Part shown: positions 1-5,915 of the stretch, piece by piece
Position numbering within the stretch: the first letter of the stretch is position 1
Layout: each line of letters begins with the position of its first letter
Source of the DNA: an uncultured Bacilli bacterium
Lineage (GTDB): Bacteria > Bacillota_I > Bacilli_A > RF39 > UBA660
Direction: 5' to 3'
Assembly (NCBI GenBank): GCA_947625005.1
Contig: CANQNA010000036.1
Coordinates: forward strand, 1 to 11,776
DNA length: 11,776 nucleotides
Program-made: the position numbers and the translations under genes
The notes under the pieces: model-generated
Seen by the model: the letters and a program-made list of their open reading frames with translations, nothing else
Databases searched by the model: none
What the model was told of the DNA's origin: nothing

Positions 1-121
1 TAAATCATCAACTAATCCAAAAACATTAGATAATATATTAGCATATGTAGGATTAGCAACAATGAGTTTAAGTGCAGTTGGATACGCAGGTTATAAAGTA
101 AAAAGAAAAGTAAACAATTAG
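1..121 (+). CDS. Surface protein with sorting-like C-terminal tail (3' end only)
   Basis: Only the last 39 codons are inside the window, with the first whole codon at position 2 and a TAG stop at 119-121. The visible protein ends in an NPKTLD motif, a hydrophobic stretch of about 18 residues, and a basic tail ending KRKVNN. This is the layout of an LPXTG-like sortase signal: pentapeptide-like motif, membrane helix, positive tail. The last 35 residues match the tail of the next gene (328-1290) at about 20 of 35 positions, so the two are tandem paralogues. The ectodomain lies upstream of the window, so nothing can be said about its binding role. Cell-surface anchoring is inferred; no sortase gene is visible here. 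Confidence 0.75.
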   Translation, partial: KSSTNPKTLDNILAYVGLATMSLSAVGYAGYKVKRKVNN

Positions 122-202
122 TAAAAATATTTGCAAAACATTTTGTTATTCGTTTAAATTCTTTTATACTAAAGTAAATCATATTTTTGTGATTTGCTTT
201 TT
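110..202 (+). repeat. Conserved 3' block, copy 1
   Basis: This stretch covers the last codons of the partial gene, its 3' untranslated region and the terminator stem. It aligns without gaps (offset 1169) to 1279-1371 behind the next gene, with about 9 differences in 93 positions. It includes a 21-base identical run (128-148 and 1297-1317) containing the small inverted repeat CAAAA-CAT-TTTTG. The neighbouring coding ends are clearly less alike (about 57% protein identity). It is best read as part of a tandem duplication unit. Confidence 0.8.
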
Positions 203-204
203 TT
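172..204 (+). terminator. Rho-independent terminator of the upstream surface-protein gene
   Basis: A 10-bp stem (172-181 with 190-199), containing one G-U pair, encloses an 8-base loop and runs into seven T residues (198-204). It separates the partial gene from the promoter of the next paralogue, so the two genes are transcribed independently. Confidence 0.85.
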
Positions 205-216
205 GTGTGAGAAAAA

Positions 217-230
217 TAAAATGTAAATTT
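217..230 (+). repeat. 14-nt element TAAAATGTAAATTT, copy 1
   Basis: The same 14 bases recur at 1437-1450. Both copies lie exactly 111 bp upstream of a start codon (328 for the surface protein, 1548 for mraZ). Here the element is just upstream of the -35 hexamer at 244. It may be an AT-rich upstream element, a protein-binding site, or a remnant of the duplication unit. The function is unknown and the sequence is low in complexity. Confidence 0.4.
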
Positions 231-243
231 AATTTGTAATCAT

Positions 244-274
244 TTGACAGGGGGGGGGGGGCTTAAGCTATAAT
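244..274 (+). promoter_or_regulatory. Promoter with poly-G spacer, probably phase-variable
   Basis: A perfect -35 hexamer TTGACA (244-249) and a perfect -10 hexamer TATAAT (269-274) face the surface-protein gene. The 19-base spacer consists of 12 G residues followed by CTTAAGC. The usual sigma-A optimum is about 17, so losing two G residues would restore ideal spacing. With 19 the promoter is probably weak as sequenced. Placing a slippable homopolymer between -35 and -10 is a known way of switching surface antigens (Mycoplasma hyorhinis vlp with poly-A, Neisseria porA and opc with poly-G/C). Transcription should begin near 281. Confidence 0.85.
250..261 (+). repeat. Homopolymer of 12 G residues
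   Basis: Twelve consecutive G residues stand in otherwise very AT-rich DNA. I noticed no other G run longer than five in the window (the other notable one is the five-G Shine-Dalgarno of mraZ). Such a tract is prone to slipped-strand mispairing during replication. Its position as most of a promoter spacer means every length change alters the -35/-10 distance of the downstream gene. Confidence 0.95.
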
Positions 275-278
275 GGGG

Positions 279-299
279 TTGTAAAATTAATTTTTACAA
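279..299 (+). promoter_or_regulatory. Stem-loop at the 5' end of the surface-protein mRNA
   Basis: TTGTAAAA (279-286) and TTTTACAA (292-299) form a perfect 8-bp stem around a 5-base loop. It starts within a few bases of the predicted transcription start (near 281) and ends about 12 bases before the AAAGGAG ribosome-binding site (312-318). A 5'-terminal hairpin of this kind can protect an mRNA from decay. No T-run follows, so it is not a terminator. Confidence 0.55.
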
Positions 300-327
300 G
301 GAATTTAAAAGAAAGGAGAAAAATCAA

Positions 328-1290
328 ATGAAAAAGTCTTTAGCGATAGCCACTTTAGTAGTAGCAAGTTTATTTTTAACTACTAATGTTTACGCACAGG
401 GAGTACAAAAATGTACCCAAGAAAATATTAGTAGTGGTATGTGTTTTGTAGATAATACTTTAACAATTGATGCATCTAGCCAAGAAATAACAATTGGTAG
501 TACAATAATGGTTAAGAAAGGTAGTACTCTAACTATCACCGGTTCTAATAAAGTAACTATAACAACCCCAATAATAGTAAGTCCCGGAGGAGAGCTAATT
601 ATTGATGCTTCTGATGTTGTTGTTACTGCAAATCAAGGTTTAGTACAACTTGGAGGTAAATTAACAATCAAAGAAATTGCTAAAATTGATGCTAGTGATA
701 AAACTTTAATTCAAGCAAGTAATGGTGCTGAAATAAGTTTAAATGGTGATATTAAGGCAAAAATACTTGTTGATGGTAAAAACAATACGAGTGTAGCAGG
801 TCAAGAAAATACTGACCCTGTCCAAGTTGTTGTTGAAGGTGGTACTTACAATATTACTGATATGGGATTTAGAGATACTTCTCCGACCCACAATTATAAA
901 CAAAATGTAACTATTAAAAATGGTGATTTTTCAAATGTAAATAATCTTTTTGGAACAACGAGTGAGAATATTGAAGGTGAAATTACTATAATAGGTGGAA
1001 AATTTAATAATGAAGATGGATCAATAAAACCTGAATATATAGAAAATGGTTATGAATTAAATGAAGATGGTTCAGTAAATAAGATAAAAGAAGCTGAAAA
1101 AACTACAACAACTACAACTACAACAGTTACAACTGCTGCAACTACAACAGCACAAGCTACAACAACAGCAGCTAAAACTTCAAATCCTAAGACATTAGAT
1201 AGTATTTTAACTTATGTATCATTAGGAATATTAAGTATGACTGTTATTGCATTTGCAGGATATAAAACATATAAAAAAGTAAACAATTAA
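328..1290 (+). CDS. Secreted, probably wall-anchored surface protein, phase-variable candidate
   Basis: This 320-residue protein starts at ATG 328 behind AAAGGAG (312-318). Residues 1-23 form a signal peptide with basic KK, a hydrophobic core and likely cleavage after VYA. Residues 25-255 are rich in short beta-strand-like segments with recurring Gly/Asn turns (for example LTIT, ITII, GGTYN and GGKFN), suggesting a beta-helix or beta-solenoid fold. Residues 259-282 are a Thr/Ala-rich stalk. NPKTLD at 286-291 is followed by a hydrophobic helix and the tail KKVNN, a sorting-signal layout. Two cysteines near the mature N-terminus could form a disulphide. It is a paralogue of the truncated gene at 1-121 and has its own promoter and terminator. 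The poly-G promoter suggests on/off expression. Adhesion or immune evasion is plausible but not shown; no known family was recognised. Confidence 0.85.
   Translation: MKKSLAIATLVVASLFLTTNVYAQGVQKCTQENISSGMCFVDNTLTIDASSQEITIGSTIMVKKGSTLTITGSNKVTITTPIIVSPGGELIIDASDVVVTANQGLVQLGGKLTIKEIAKIDASDKTLIQASNGAEISLNGDIKAKILVDGKNNTSVAGQENTDPVQVVVEGGTYNITDMGFRDTSPTHNYKQNVTIKNGDFSNVNNLFGTTSENIEGEITIIGGKFNNEDGSIKPEYIENGYELNEDGSVNKIKEAEKTTTTTTTTVTTAATTTAQATTTAAKTSNPKTLDSILTYVSLGILSMTVIAFAGYKTYKKVNN
1102..1173 (+). repeat. ACA/ACT triplet repeat encoding the Thr-rich stalk
   Basis: The codons for residues 259-282 are mostly ACA and ACT, interrupted by a few GCA/GCT, one GTT and one CAA codon. The first eight are uninterrupted threonine. 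Such an in-frame trinucleotide repeat could lengthen or shorten the stalk without breaking the gene. The threonines could also be glycosylated, which is inference. Confidence 0.7.
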
Positions 1291-1371
1291 TAAAACTATT
1301 TGCAAAACATTTTGTTACTTGTTTAAATTCTATTATATAAAAGTAAATCATATTTTGGTGATTTACTTTTT
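1279..1371 (+). repeat. Conserved 3' block, copy 2
   Basis: This is the partner of 110-202, about 90% identical without gaps, starting in the last codons of the surface-protein gene and ending in its terminator. The terminator difference (G at 196, A at 1365) keeps base pairing with the T opposite, changing a G-U pair to an A-U pair. Confidence 0.8.
1341..1371 (+). terminator. Rho-independent terminator of the surface-protein gene
   Basis: AAGTAAATCA (1341-1350) pairs perfectly with TGATTTACTT (1359-1368) around an 8-base loop and continues into five T residues (1367-1371). It isolates the surface-protein locus from the division operon. Confidence 0.85.
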
Positions 1372-1436
1372 AAATGATTTAGATTCTATAAAGTAAATTA
1401 ACAAATAAATAGAAATTTAAAGTTTACACTTTTTTG

Positions 1437-1450
1437 TAAAATGTAAATTT
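1437..1450 (+). repeat. 14-nt element TAAAATGTAAATTT, copy 2
   Basis: This is identical to 217-230 and also 111 bp before the start codon, here that of mraZ. It overlaps a weak inverted repeat, TTTACA (1423-1428) and TGTAAA (1435-1440). The rest of 1372-1475 is AT-rich with no gene visible. Confidence 0.35.
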
Positions 1451-1475
1451 TTTTTGTGTATTTATTTATTATTTC

Positions 1476-1504
1476 TTGTGTTTATTTTACTTTTAGTGTA
1501 TTAT
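1476..1504 (+). promoter_or_regulatory. Possible promoter of the mraZ operon
   Basis: TTGTGT (1476-1481) and TATTAT (1499-1504) are 17 bases apart, which would start transcription around 1511, just before the MraZ boxes. The -10 matches five of six consensus positions but the -35 only three. The location is what one expects for an MraZ-repressed promoter; the exact hexamers are uncertain in such AT-rich DNA. Confidence 0.4.
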
Positions 1505-1514
1505 TTAATTAGGC

Positions 1515-1540
1515 AGTGGAACTGAGTGGAAGAAAGTGGG
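1515..1540 (+). promoter_or_regulatory. MraZ operator: three AGTGG boxes at 10-bp spacing
   Basis: AGTGG(A/G) occurs at 1515-1520, 1525-1530 and 1535-1540, exactly one helical turn apart. MraZ family regulators bind arrays of short GTGG/TGGG-type repeats before their own gene, so this is the autoregulatory site of the division operon. The third box overlaps the GGGGG Shine-Dalgarno (1538-1542) of mraZ, so bound protein and ribosome-binding site share sequence. Confidence 0.85.
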
Positions 1541-1547
1541 GGATTTT

Positions 1548-1988
1548 ATGTTAATGGGTGAGTATCATCATAATATTGATGAAAAAAACAGATTAATAAT
1601 TCCTAGCAAGTTCCGTGAGGAAATAGGGAATAAATTTGTTGTTACTCGTGGCTTAGAGAATTGTTTATTTGTCTATTCTTTGGTCGAATGGGAAAAGATA
1701 GTAAACAAACTTAAAGCTTTATCTTTTACTAAAAAAGATGCTCGTAATTTTACTCGTTTCTTCTTATCAGGTGCTACTGAATGCGAATTTGACCGTACAG
1801 GTAGAATTTGCATATCCTCCCCATTGGTTGCTTACGCCGATTTAACCAAAGAATGTGTTATAATCGGCGCAAATGACCGACTAGAAATATGGTCTAGTAA
1901 GAATTGGGATAATTTCTTTAAAGAAAACTCAGAGAATTTTGCCGAAATAGCTGAAAATTTATACTTAGGTGATACTAATGCACTATAG
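1548..1988 (+). CDS. mraZ: Transcriptional regulator MraZ
   Basis: MraZ is a DNA-binding protein of the AbrB-like double-psi beta-barrel fold that assembles into rings and controls its own division-cell wall operon. The ATG at 1548 gives 146 residues beginning MLMGEYHHN, matching the family's MFMGEY start. A GTG at 1536 is in frame, but it lies inside the operator and leaves no ribosome-binding site. The two diagnostic DxxxR motifs are present: D11-R15 (DEKNR) and D82-R86 (DRTGR), one per half-barrel. The gene overlaps rsmH by 11 bp, the usual arrangement. Its arginines are mostly CGT (five of eight) and it uses more GCC and GGC codons than its AGA-rich neighbours. Regulation is presumably by the three boxes at 1515-1540. 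Confidence 0.96.
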   Translation: MLMGEYHHNIDEKNRLIIPSKFREEIGNKFVVTRGLENCLFVYSLVEWEKIVNKLKALSFTKKDARNFTRFFLSGATECEFDRTGRICISSPLVAYADLTKECVIIGANDRLEIWSSKNWDNFFKENSENFAEIAENLYLGDTNAL

Positions 1989-2898
1989 TGTTTTAAAAAG
2001 TGAAGTAATTGAAAATTTAAACCTAAAAGAAGATGGTATATATGTTGATGCTACTTTAGGATATGCTGGAGTTAGTAAAGAAATTTTAAAGCGAGTGAAA
2101 AGGGGTTTTCTTTTCGCCTTTGATCAAGATGTAGAAGCAGTAAAATATAGTGAAAATGTTCTAAAAAAAATAGGATCTAATTTTAAAATCTTTCATACTA
2201 ATTTTGAAAATATGGTCCCATCTTTAAAACAAGAAGGAATAAATCAAGTTGATGGTATTATTTTTGATTTAGGCTTATCTAGTCCAGAAATAGATAATGA
2301 AAAAAGAGGCTTTAGTTTTATGAAAGATGCTAGATTAGATATGCGAATGGATACACGTCAAAAGCTTGATGCTCATTATGTAATTAATAATTATTCTTTA
2401 GAAAAATTAAAAGAGATTTTCTTTACTTATGGTGAAGAAAAATATTCTAAATCTATTGCTTCTAATATTATAAAAAAACGTCAAGAAAAATCAATTGATA
2501 CTACTTTAGAATTAGTTGATGTTATCAAATCTTCTGTACCATTTAAATATTATTTATCTCATCATCCTGAAAGACAAATATTTCAAGCAGTTAGGATTGA
2601 AGTTAATAGAGAACTAACGGTTTTAAATAATATTTTACCGGAAGCGATAAACTTACTTAAAAGTGGAGGAAGATTATGTGTTATTACATTTCATTCTTTA
2701 GAAGATAGAATTGTAAAACAAATATTTAAAAAAAATAGTGAAGTTAATGAAATAGTCAAAGGGTTACCTAATATACCTGAAGAATATAAACCATTAATTA
2801 AATTAATAAATAAAAAACCCATTCTTCCAAGTTTGGAAGAACTAAAGGAAAATAGCCGAAGTAAAAGTGCTAAATTAAGGGTAATAGAAAGGGTCTAG
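1978..2898 (+). CDS. rsmH: 16S rRNA (cytosine-1402-N4)-methyltransferase RsmH (MraW)
   Basis: RsmH methylates N4 of C1402 in the decoding centre of 16S rRNA using S-adenosylmethionine. ATG 1978 has the AGGTG of mraZ's last codons as its ribosome-binding site (1967-1971) and yields 306 residues, the normal length. A GTG at 1969 is in frame but less likely. Visible family motifs are the SAM loop [51 protein letters not shown] and the terminal SAKLRV. One oddity is that the SAM loop reads GYAGVS where the family usually has GxGGHS or GGAGHS, so the common histidine is valine. It is second in the mraZ operon and its stop is three bases before ftsL's start. Confidence 0.96.
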   Translation: MHYSVLKSEVIENLNLKEDGIYVDATLGYAGVSKEILKRVKRGFLFAFDQDVEAVKYSENVLKKIGSNFKIFHTNFENMVPSLKQEGINQVDGIIFDLGLSSPEIDNEKRGFSFMKDARLDMRMDTRQKLDAHYVINNYSLEKLKEIFFTYGEEKYSKSIASNIIKKRQEKSIDTTLELVDVIKSSVPFKYYLSHHPERQIFQAVRIEVNRELTVLNNILPEAINLLKSGGRLCVITFHSLEDRIVKQIFKKNSEVNEIVKGLPNIPEEYKPLIKLINKKPILPSLEELKENSRSKSAKLRVIERV

Positions 2899-2900
2899 TT

Positions 2901-3194
2901 ATGAAAAAAAATACTACCGGAAAAGTAAAATTTGTTAAAGGAGATAGAATATTTATGTTCTTGCTTATTATTGCTTGCATAACTGCCCCATTATCTATTG
3001 TCTTTTCTAAGGCTGTTTTATCTAAAGCAAATATTGAAGTGGAAAAAATTGAAGCTAAAATTGAAAAACAACAAGGAGTTAATGAAAGTTTAGAGATGCA
3101 AAAAAATGAACTTGCAAGTCTTTCTAATATTCAAGATGTTGCGAAAGAATATGGTTTAAGTTATAATAATGATAATATAATTGTAATTAAATAA
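2901..3194 (+). CDS. ftsL: Cell division protein FtsL
   Basis: This 97-residue bitopic membrane protein starts at ATG 2901 with AAAGGG (2888-2893) inside the end of rsmH. It has a short basic cytoplasmic tail, one transmembrane helix at about residues 18-39, and a heptad-like segment (about 40-70) rich in Glu, Lys, Ile and Leu that should form a coiled coil. The ending, with an IQDVAKEYGL-like motif, is typical of FtsL. FtsL joins FtsB/DivIC and DivIB at the septum and helps activate septal wall synthesis. Sequence conservation in FtsL is low, so the call rests on size, topology and its place between rsmH and the class B PBP. Confidence 0.88.
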   Translation: MKKNTTGKVKFVKGDRIFMFLLIIACITAPLSIVFSKAVLSKANIEVEKIEAKIEKQQGVNESLEMQKNELASLSNIQDVAKEYGLSYNNDNIIVIK

Positions 3195-3208
3195 GTGAGG
3201 GATTTTTT

Positions 3209-5362
3209 ATGAGAGGAAATAACACAGTAAAAATTAAAAATTGGTTTTTAATCTGTGTTATTTTTATTTTTGGGATAATTATCGCTAAATTAATTTATGT
3301 TGCGTATAGTCCTATAGTAGATGGAATAGATATGCAAGCTTTTGCTTTATCACGTACAACGGAAAAAAAGACACTTTATGCCTCAAGAGGAACTATATAT
3401 GATGTGTCAGGAGAAGCTTTAGCATTAAATGTAAATAGTTATACTGTAATTGCTTATCTTGATTCATCTAGAACAACTGATAAAAAAAATCCTAAACATG
3501 TAGTGGATAAAGAAAAAACTGCCTCTTTATTAGCACCTATTATCAATATGACTACTGAAGATATTTTAAATCTTTTAAATAGAGAAGCTTATCAAGTAGA
3601 ATTAGGTCCTGGAGGAAGAAATATTACAGAACTTACAAAGCAAAAAATTGAAGATTTAAAGTTACCGGGAATTGATTTTATTGAAAGTAGTAAAAGATAT
3701 TATCCTTACGATGATTTTGCTTCATATATTATTGGATATGCTAAAAAAAGTGATGAAGGCGATATAGTAGGAGAAATGGGAATAGAATCTTATTTTGATC
3801 AAGAACTAAGTGGAACAGATGGTTATACAGAATATCAAAAAGATGCTTATGGATATCAGATATTAAATAGTCCAGCTATCGTAGATGATCCTAAAATAGG
3901 TAATGATATTTATTTAACAATTGATTCTAATATTCAAATGTTTTTAGATAATGCTTTAGAAACAACTTTAAGAGATAATAAAGCAGAATGGGCAACTATT
4001 ACTATTGCAGATGCAAAAACGGGTGCAATTGTAGGTAGTGCTTCTAGTCCTACTTTTAATCCTAATAAATTAGATATTACTAATTATAATAATCCTTTAG
4101 TTGCCTATACTTATGAACCTGGTAGTACTATGAAAATATTTTCTTTTGCTACAGCAATTGAAGAAAAAAAATATAATGGAGAAGAAACTTATAGTTCAGG
4201 TACTATTGAAGTAGGAGGATTTAAAATTCAAGATTGGAATACCTATGGATGGGGTCAAATTCCTTATGATGTTGGTTTCACTTATTCTTCCAATGTAGCT
4301 GCTACTAATTTAGCTAAAAAAATTGGAAAAGAAACTTTAACTGAATATTATCGTAATCTAGGTTTTTCTAGTTTAACGGGAATAGAATTATTTGGTGAAC
4401 TAGAAGGAACATTAAAAATAAATTATGAATCAGAATTATCTAATGCTTCTTTTGGACAAGGTATGACAGTTACTCCTATTCAAATGATTCAAGCTTTAAC
4501 GACTTTAACTAATGATGGTGTAGTTTTAAAACCTTATGTTGTAGATAAAATTGTTGATTCAGATACGGGAGAAATAGTAAAAGAAAATAAAAGAACGGAA
4601 ATAAAAAAAGTTTTTTCTACAGAAACAGTAAAAAAAATAGTAAGTTTAATGGATGCTACAGTAAATGGAGATGATCCTCTAGTAACTGGTAAATCTTATA
4701 AGACTGATTTGGTTCGTCTTGCTGGAAAAACCGGAACTGCTCAGTACATTAATGCTGGAGGGGAGTATTCTTCAGGTAATGTTGATTCAATTCGTAGTTT
4801 TGCTGCAATATTTCCTGTAGAAAAACCTGAATATATTATTTATATGGCTATAAAAGATTTTAATGGAGCCAGTAAATCTTTAGGAAGTATGATAAGAAAC
4901 ATCGTAGAAAGTGTAGCTAAATATAAAAATTTAAGTGATCGTGAAAGTAATAAAGATAACTCTAAATTAATTAAACTAAATAACTATTTAAATCGAGATA
5001 CTAACATTGTGAAAGATGAAATAAATAATAGTGGTTTAAAAGCTATTATTTTAGGAGACGGAGATAAAGTTGTTAAACAATATCCGAAAAAGAATACCGA
5101 GTTAATTAAAAGTAGTAAAGTATTTATTTTAACTAACTCTAAAGAGATAAAAATGCCAAATATTACAGGATTTACCAGAACTGATTTAATCAATATTGCT
5201 AATATTTTAGGAATAAAATATAAAATAAGTGGTAAAGGTTCTATTATAACTACTAATTTAGCAGAAGGAACAATTATTAATAAAGATACTACTTTAGAAA
5301 TTAAATTAACAGAGAAAGAGGTTCAAAATGAAGAAAAAAAAGAAACAAAACCAAGTGAATAA
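3209..5362 (+). CDS. pbpB: Septal class B penicillin-binding protein with PASTA repeats (PBP2B-like)
   Basis: This transpeptidase cross-links peptidoglycan at the division septum. It starts at ATG 3209 behind GAGGG (3197-3201) and has 717 residues, close to Bacillus subtilis PBP2B. The order is: a membrane anchor at about 13-32; a dimerisation domain opening with an ASRGTIYD motif; and a transpeptidase domain with catalytic S306-T-M-K309, S360-S-N362 and K507-T-G509. The C-terminal part (about 600-705) carries two PASTA-like repeats, the second starting at MPNITG. PASTA domains bind peptidoglycan or promote septal localisation. The presence of this gene shows the organism makes a wall. Its last 35 bp overlap the next gene, suggesting translational coupling. 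SpoVD is the close alternative, but two PASTA repeats and the length favour PBP2B. Confidence 0.93.
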   Translation: MRGNNTVKIKNWFLICVIFIFGIIIAKLIYVAYSPIVDGIDMQAFALSRTTEKKTLYASRGTIYDVSGEALALNVNSYTVIAYLDSSRTTDKKNPKHVVDKEKTASLLAPIINMTTEDILNLLNREAYQVELGPGGRNITELTKQKIEDLKLPGIDFIESSKRYYPYDDFASYIIGYAKKSDEGDIVGEMGIESYFDQELSGTDGYTEYQKDAYGYQILNSPAIVDDPKIGNDIYLTIDSNIQMFLDNALETTLRDNKAEWATITIADAKTGAIVGSASSPTFNPNKLDITNYNNPLVAYTYEPGSTMKIFSFATAIEEKKYNGEETYSSGTIEVGGFKIQDWNTYGWGQIPYDVGFTYSSNVAATNLAKKIGKETLTEYYRNLGFSSLTGIELFGELEGTLKINYESELSNASFGQGMTVTPIQMIQALTTLTNDGVVLKPYVVDKIVDSDTGEIVKENKRTEIKKVFSTETVKKIVSLMDATVNGDDPLVTGKSYKTDLVRLAGKTGTAQYINAGGEYSSGNVDSIRSFAAIFPVEKPEYIIYMAIKDFNGASKSLGSMIRNIVESVAKYKNLSDRESNKDNSKLIKLNNYLNRDTNIVKDEINNSGLKAIILGDGDKVVKQYPKKNTELIKSSKVFILTNSKEIKMPNITGFTRTDLINIANILGIKYKISGKGSIITTNLAEGTIINKDTTLEIKLTEKEVQNEEKKETKPSE

Positions 5363-5867
5363 ATTTAAAGATTTTATGAAAACATTAAAACCTATTTTAA
5401 TATTTAGTATGATAATAAATATTATTCTTTTAAGTTATGTATATTATCTTAAGACTTCTCATCATTTATATTTATTAAATGGTACAGACCAATATTTAGA
5501 TTTAAATACAGGAACGATAAGTTTAAATTATGATATTAATGTACTTGGAGGTAATGGAATTAGATATATAAATGAAACTGATTATAAAATAACAGAAATA
5601 AAAATAGGTTATTATTTAATGAAAAATGATAAATTAGAAAAAATTATTGCTTATGAAGATACTTTTAAAAAAGAAGTTAGTTTAAAAGAAACTATTGAAA
5701 ATATTACTTCATTTAATATTACAGAAAATGCTAATCATAGTGATATTTTTAAAAATTTAGATAAAGATATTTTAGAAAATAATCTTTATCTAGTTATGGA
5801 AGCCAAAACTAGCGATAAAACAATATCTAGTAAAATATTGTTAGATGTAATAACAATAAATGAATAG
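5328..5867 (+). CDS. Unrecognised single-pass membrane protein coupled to pbpB
   Basis: This 179-residue protein has a very basic N-terminus (MKKKKK), one transmembrane helix at about 22-41 and an outside domain of about 135 residues. That domain alternates beta-type segments (LNYDINVLGGNGI, KITEIKIGYYL) with helices. The start at ATG 5328 has AAAGAGG (5315-5321) inside pbpB and overlaps that gene by 35 bp in another frame, so it is translated from the same message. By position it may take part in septal wall assembly, but I recognise no family. It is not FtsW, MraY or DivIB, which would normally be nearby. A run of eight A (5334-5341) lies in both reading frames. Confidence 0.75.
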   Translation: MKKKKKQNQVNKFKDFMKTLKPILIFSMIINIILLSYVYYLKTSHHLYLLNGTDQYLDLNTGTISLNYDINVLGGNGIRYINETDYKITEIKIGYYLMKNDKLEKIIAYEDTFKKEVSLKETIENITSFNITENANHSDIFKNLDKDILENNLYLVMEAKTSDKTISSKILLDVITINE

Positions 5868-5894
5868 ACAAATGTAGTAATATTTTGATATAAT
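5865..5894 (+). promoter_or_regulatory. Extended -10 promoter of the four-gene operon
   Basis: TAGACA (5865-5870, five of six) and TATAAT (5889-5894, six of six) are 18 bases apart, with an extended TGn (5886-5888) before the -10. The -35 overlaps the stop codon of the previous gene. Predicted transcription starts near 5901, giving a leader of only about 15 bases that begins with the ribosome-binding site AAGGTG (5902-5907). Confidence 0.75.
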
Positions 5895-5915
5895 AAATTG
5901 TAAGGTGTGATAATA

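Noticed and set aside
250..261. Poly-G tract as an assembly or sequencing artefact
   Set aside because: Its length may be misread by a base or two, but its exact place between perfect promoter hexamers makes chance or artefact unlikely; kept as a finding with that caution.
1423..1440. Inverted repeat TTTACA / TGTAAA before mraZ as a terminator or operator
   Set aside because: A six-base, AT-rich stem with no T-run directly at its foot is expected by chance here.
1536..1547. Upstream GTG start for mraZ
   Set aside because: It lies in the third MraZ box and would use the GGGGG ribosome-binding site as codons; the ATG at 1548 matches the family N-terminus.
4984..5193. 69-codon reading frame on the minus strand inside pbpB
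   Set aside because: It lies opposite the PASTA-like region of a clear gene, has no ribosome-binding site or promoter, and its hydrophobicity follows from AT-rich codons read backwards.
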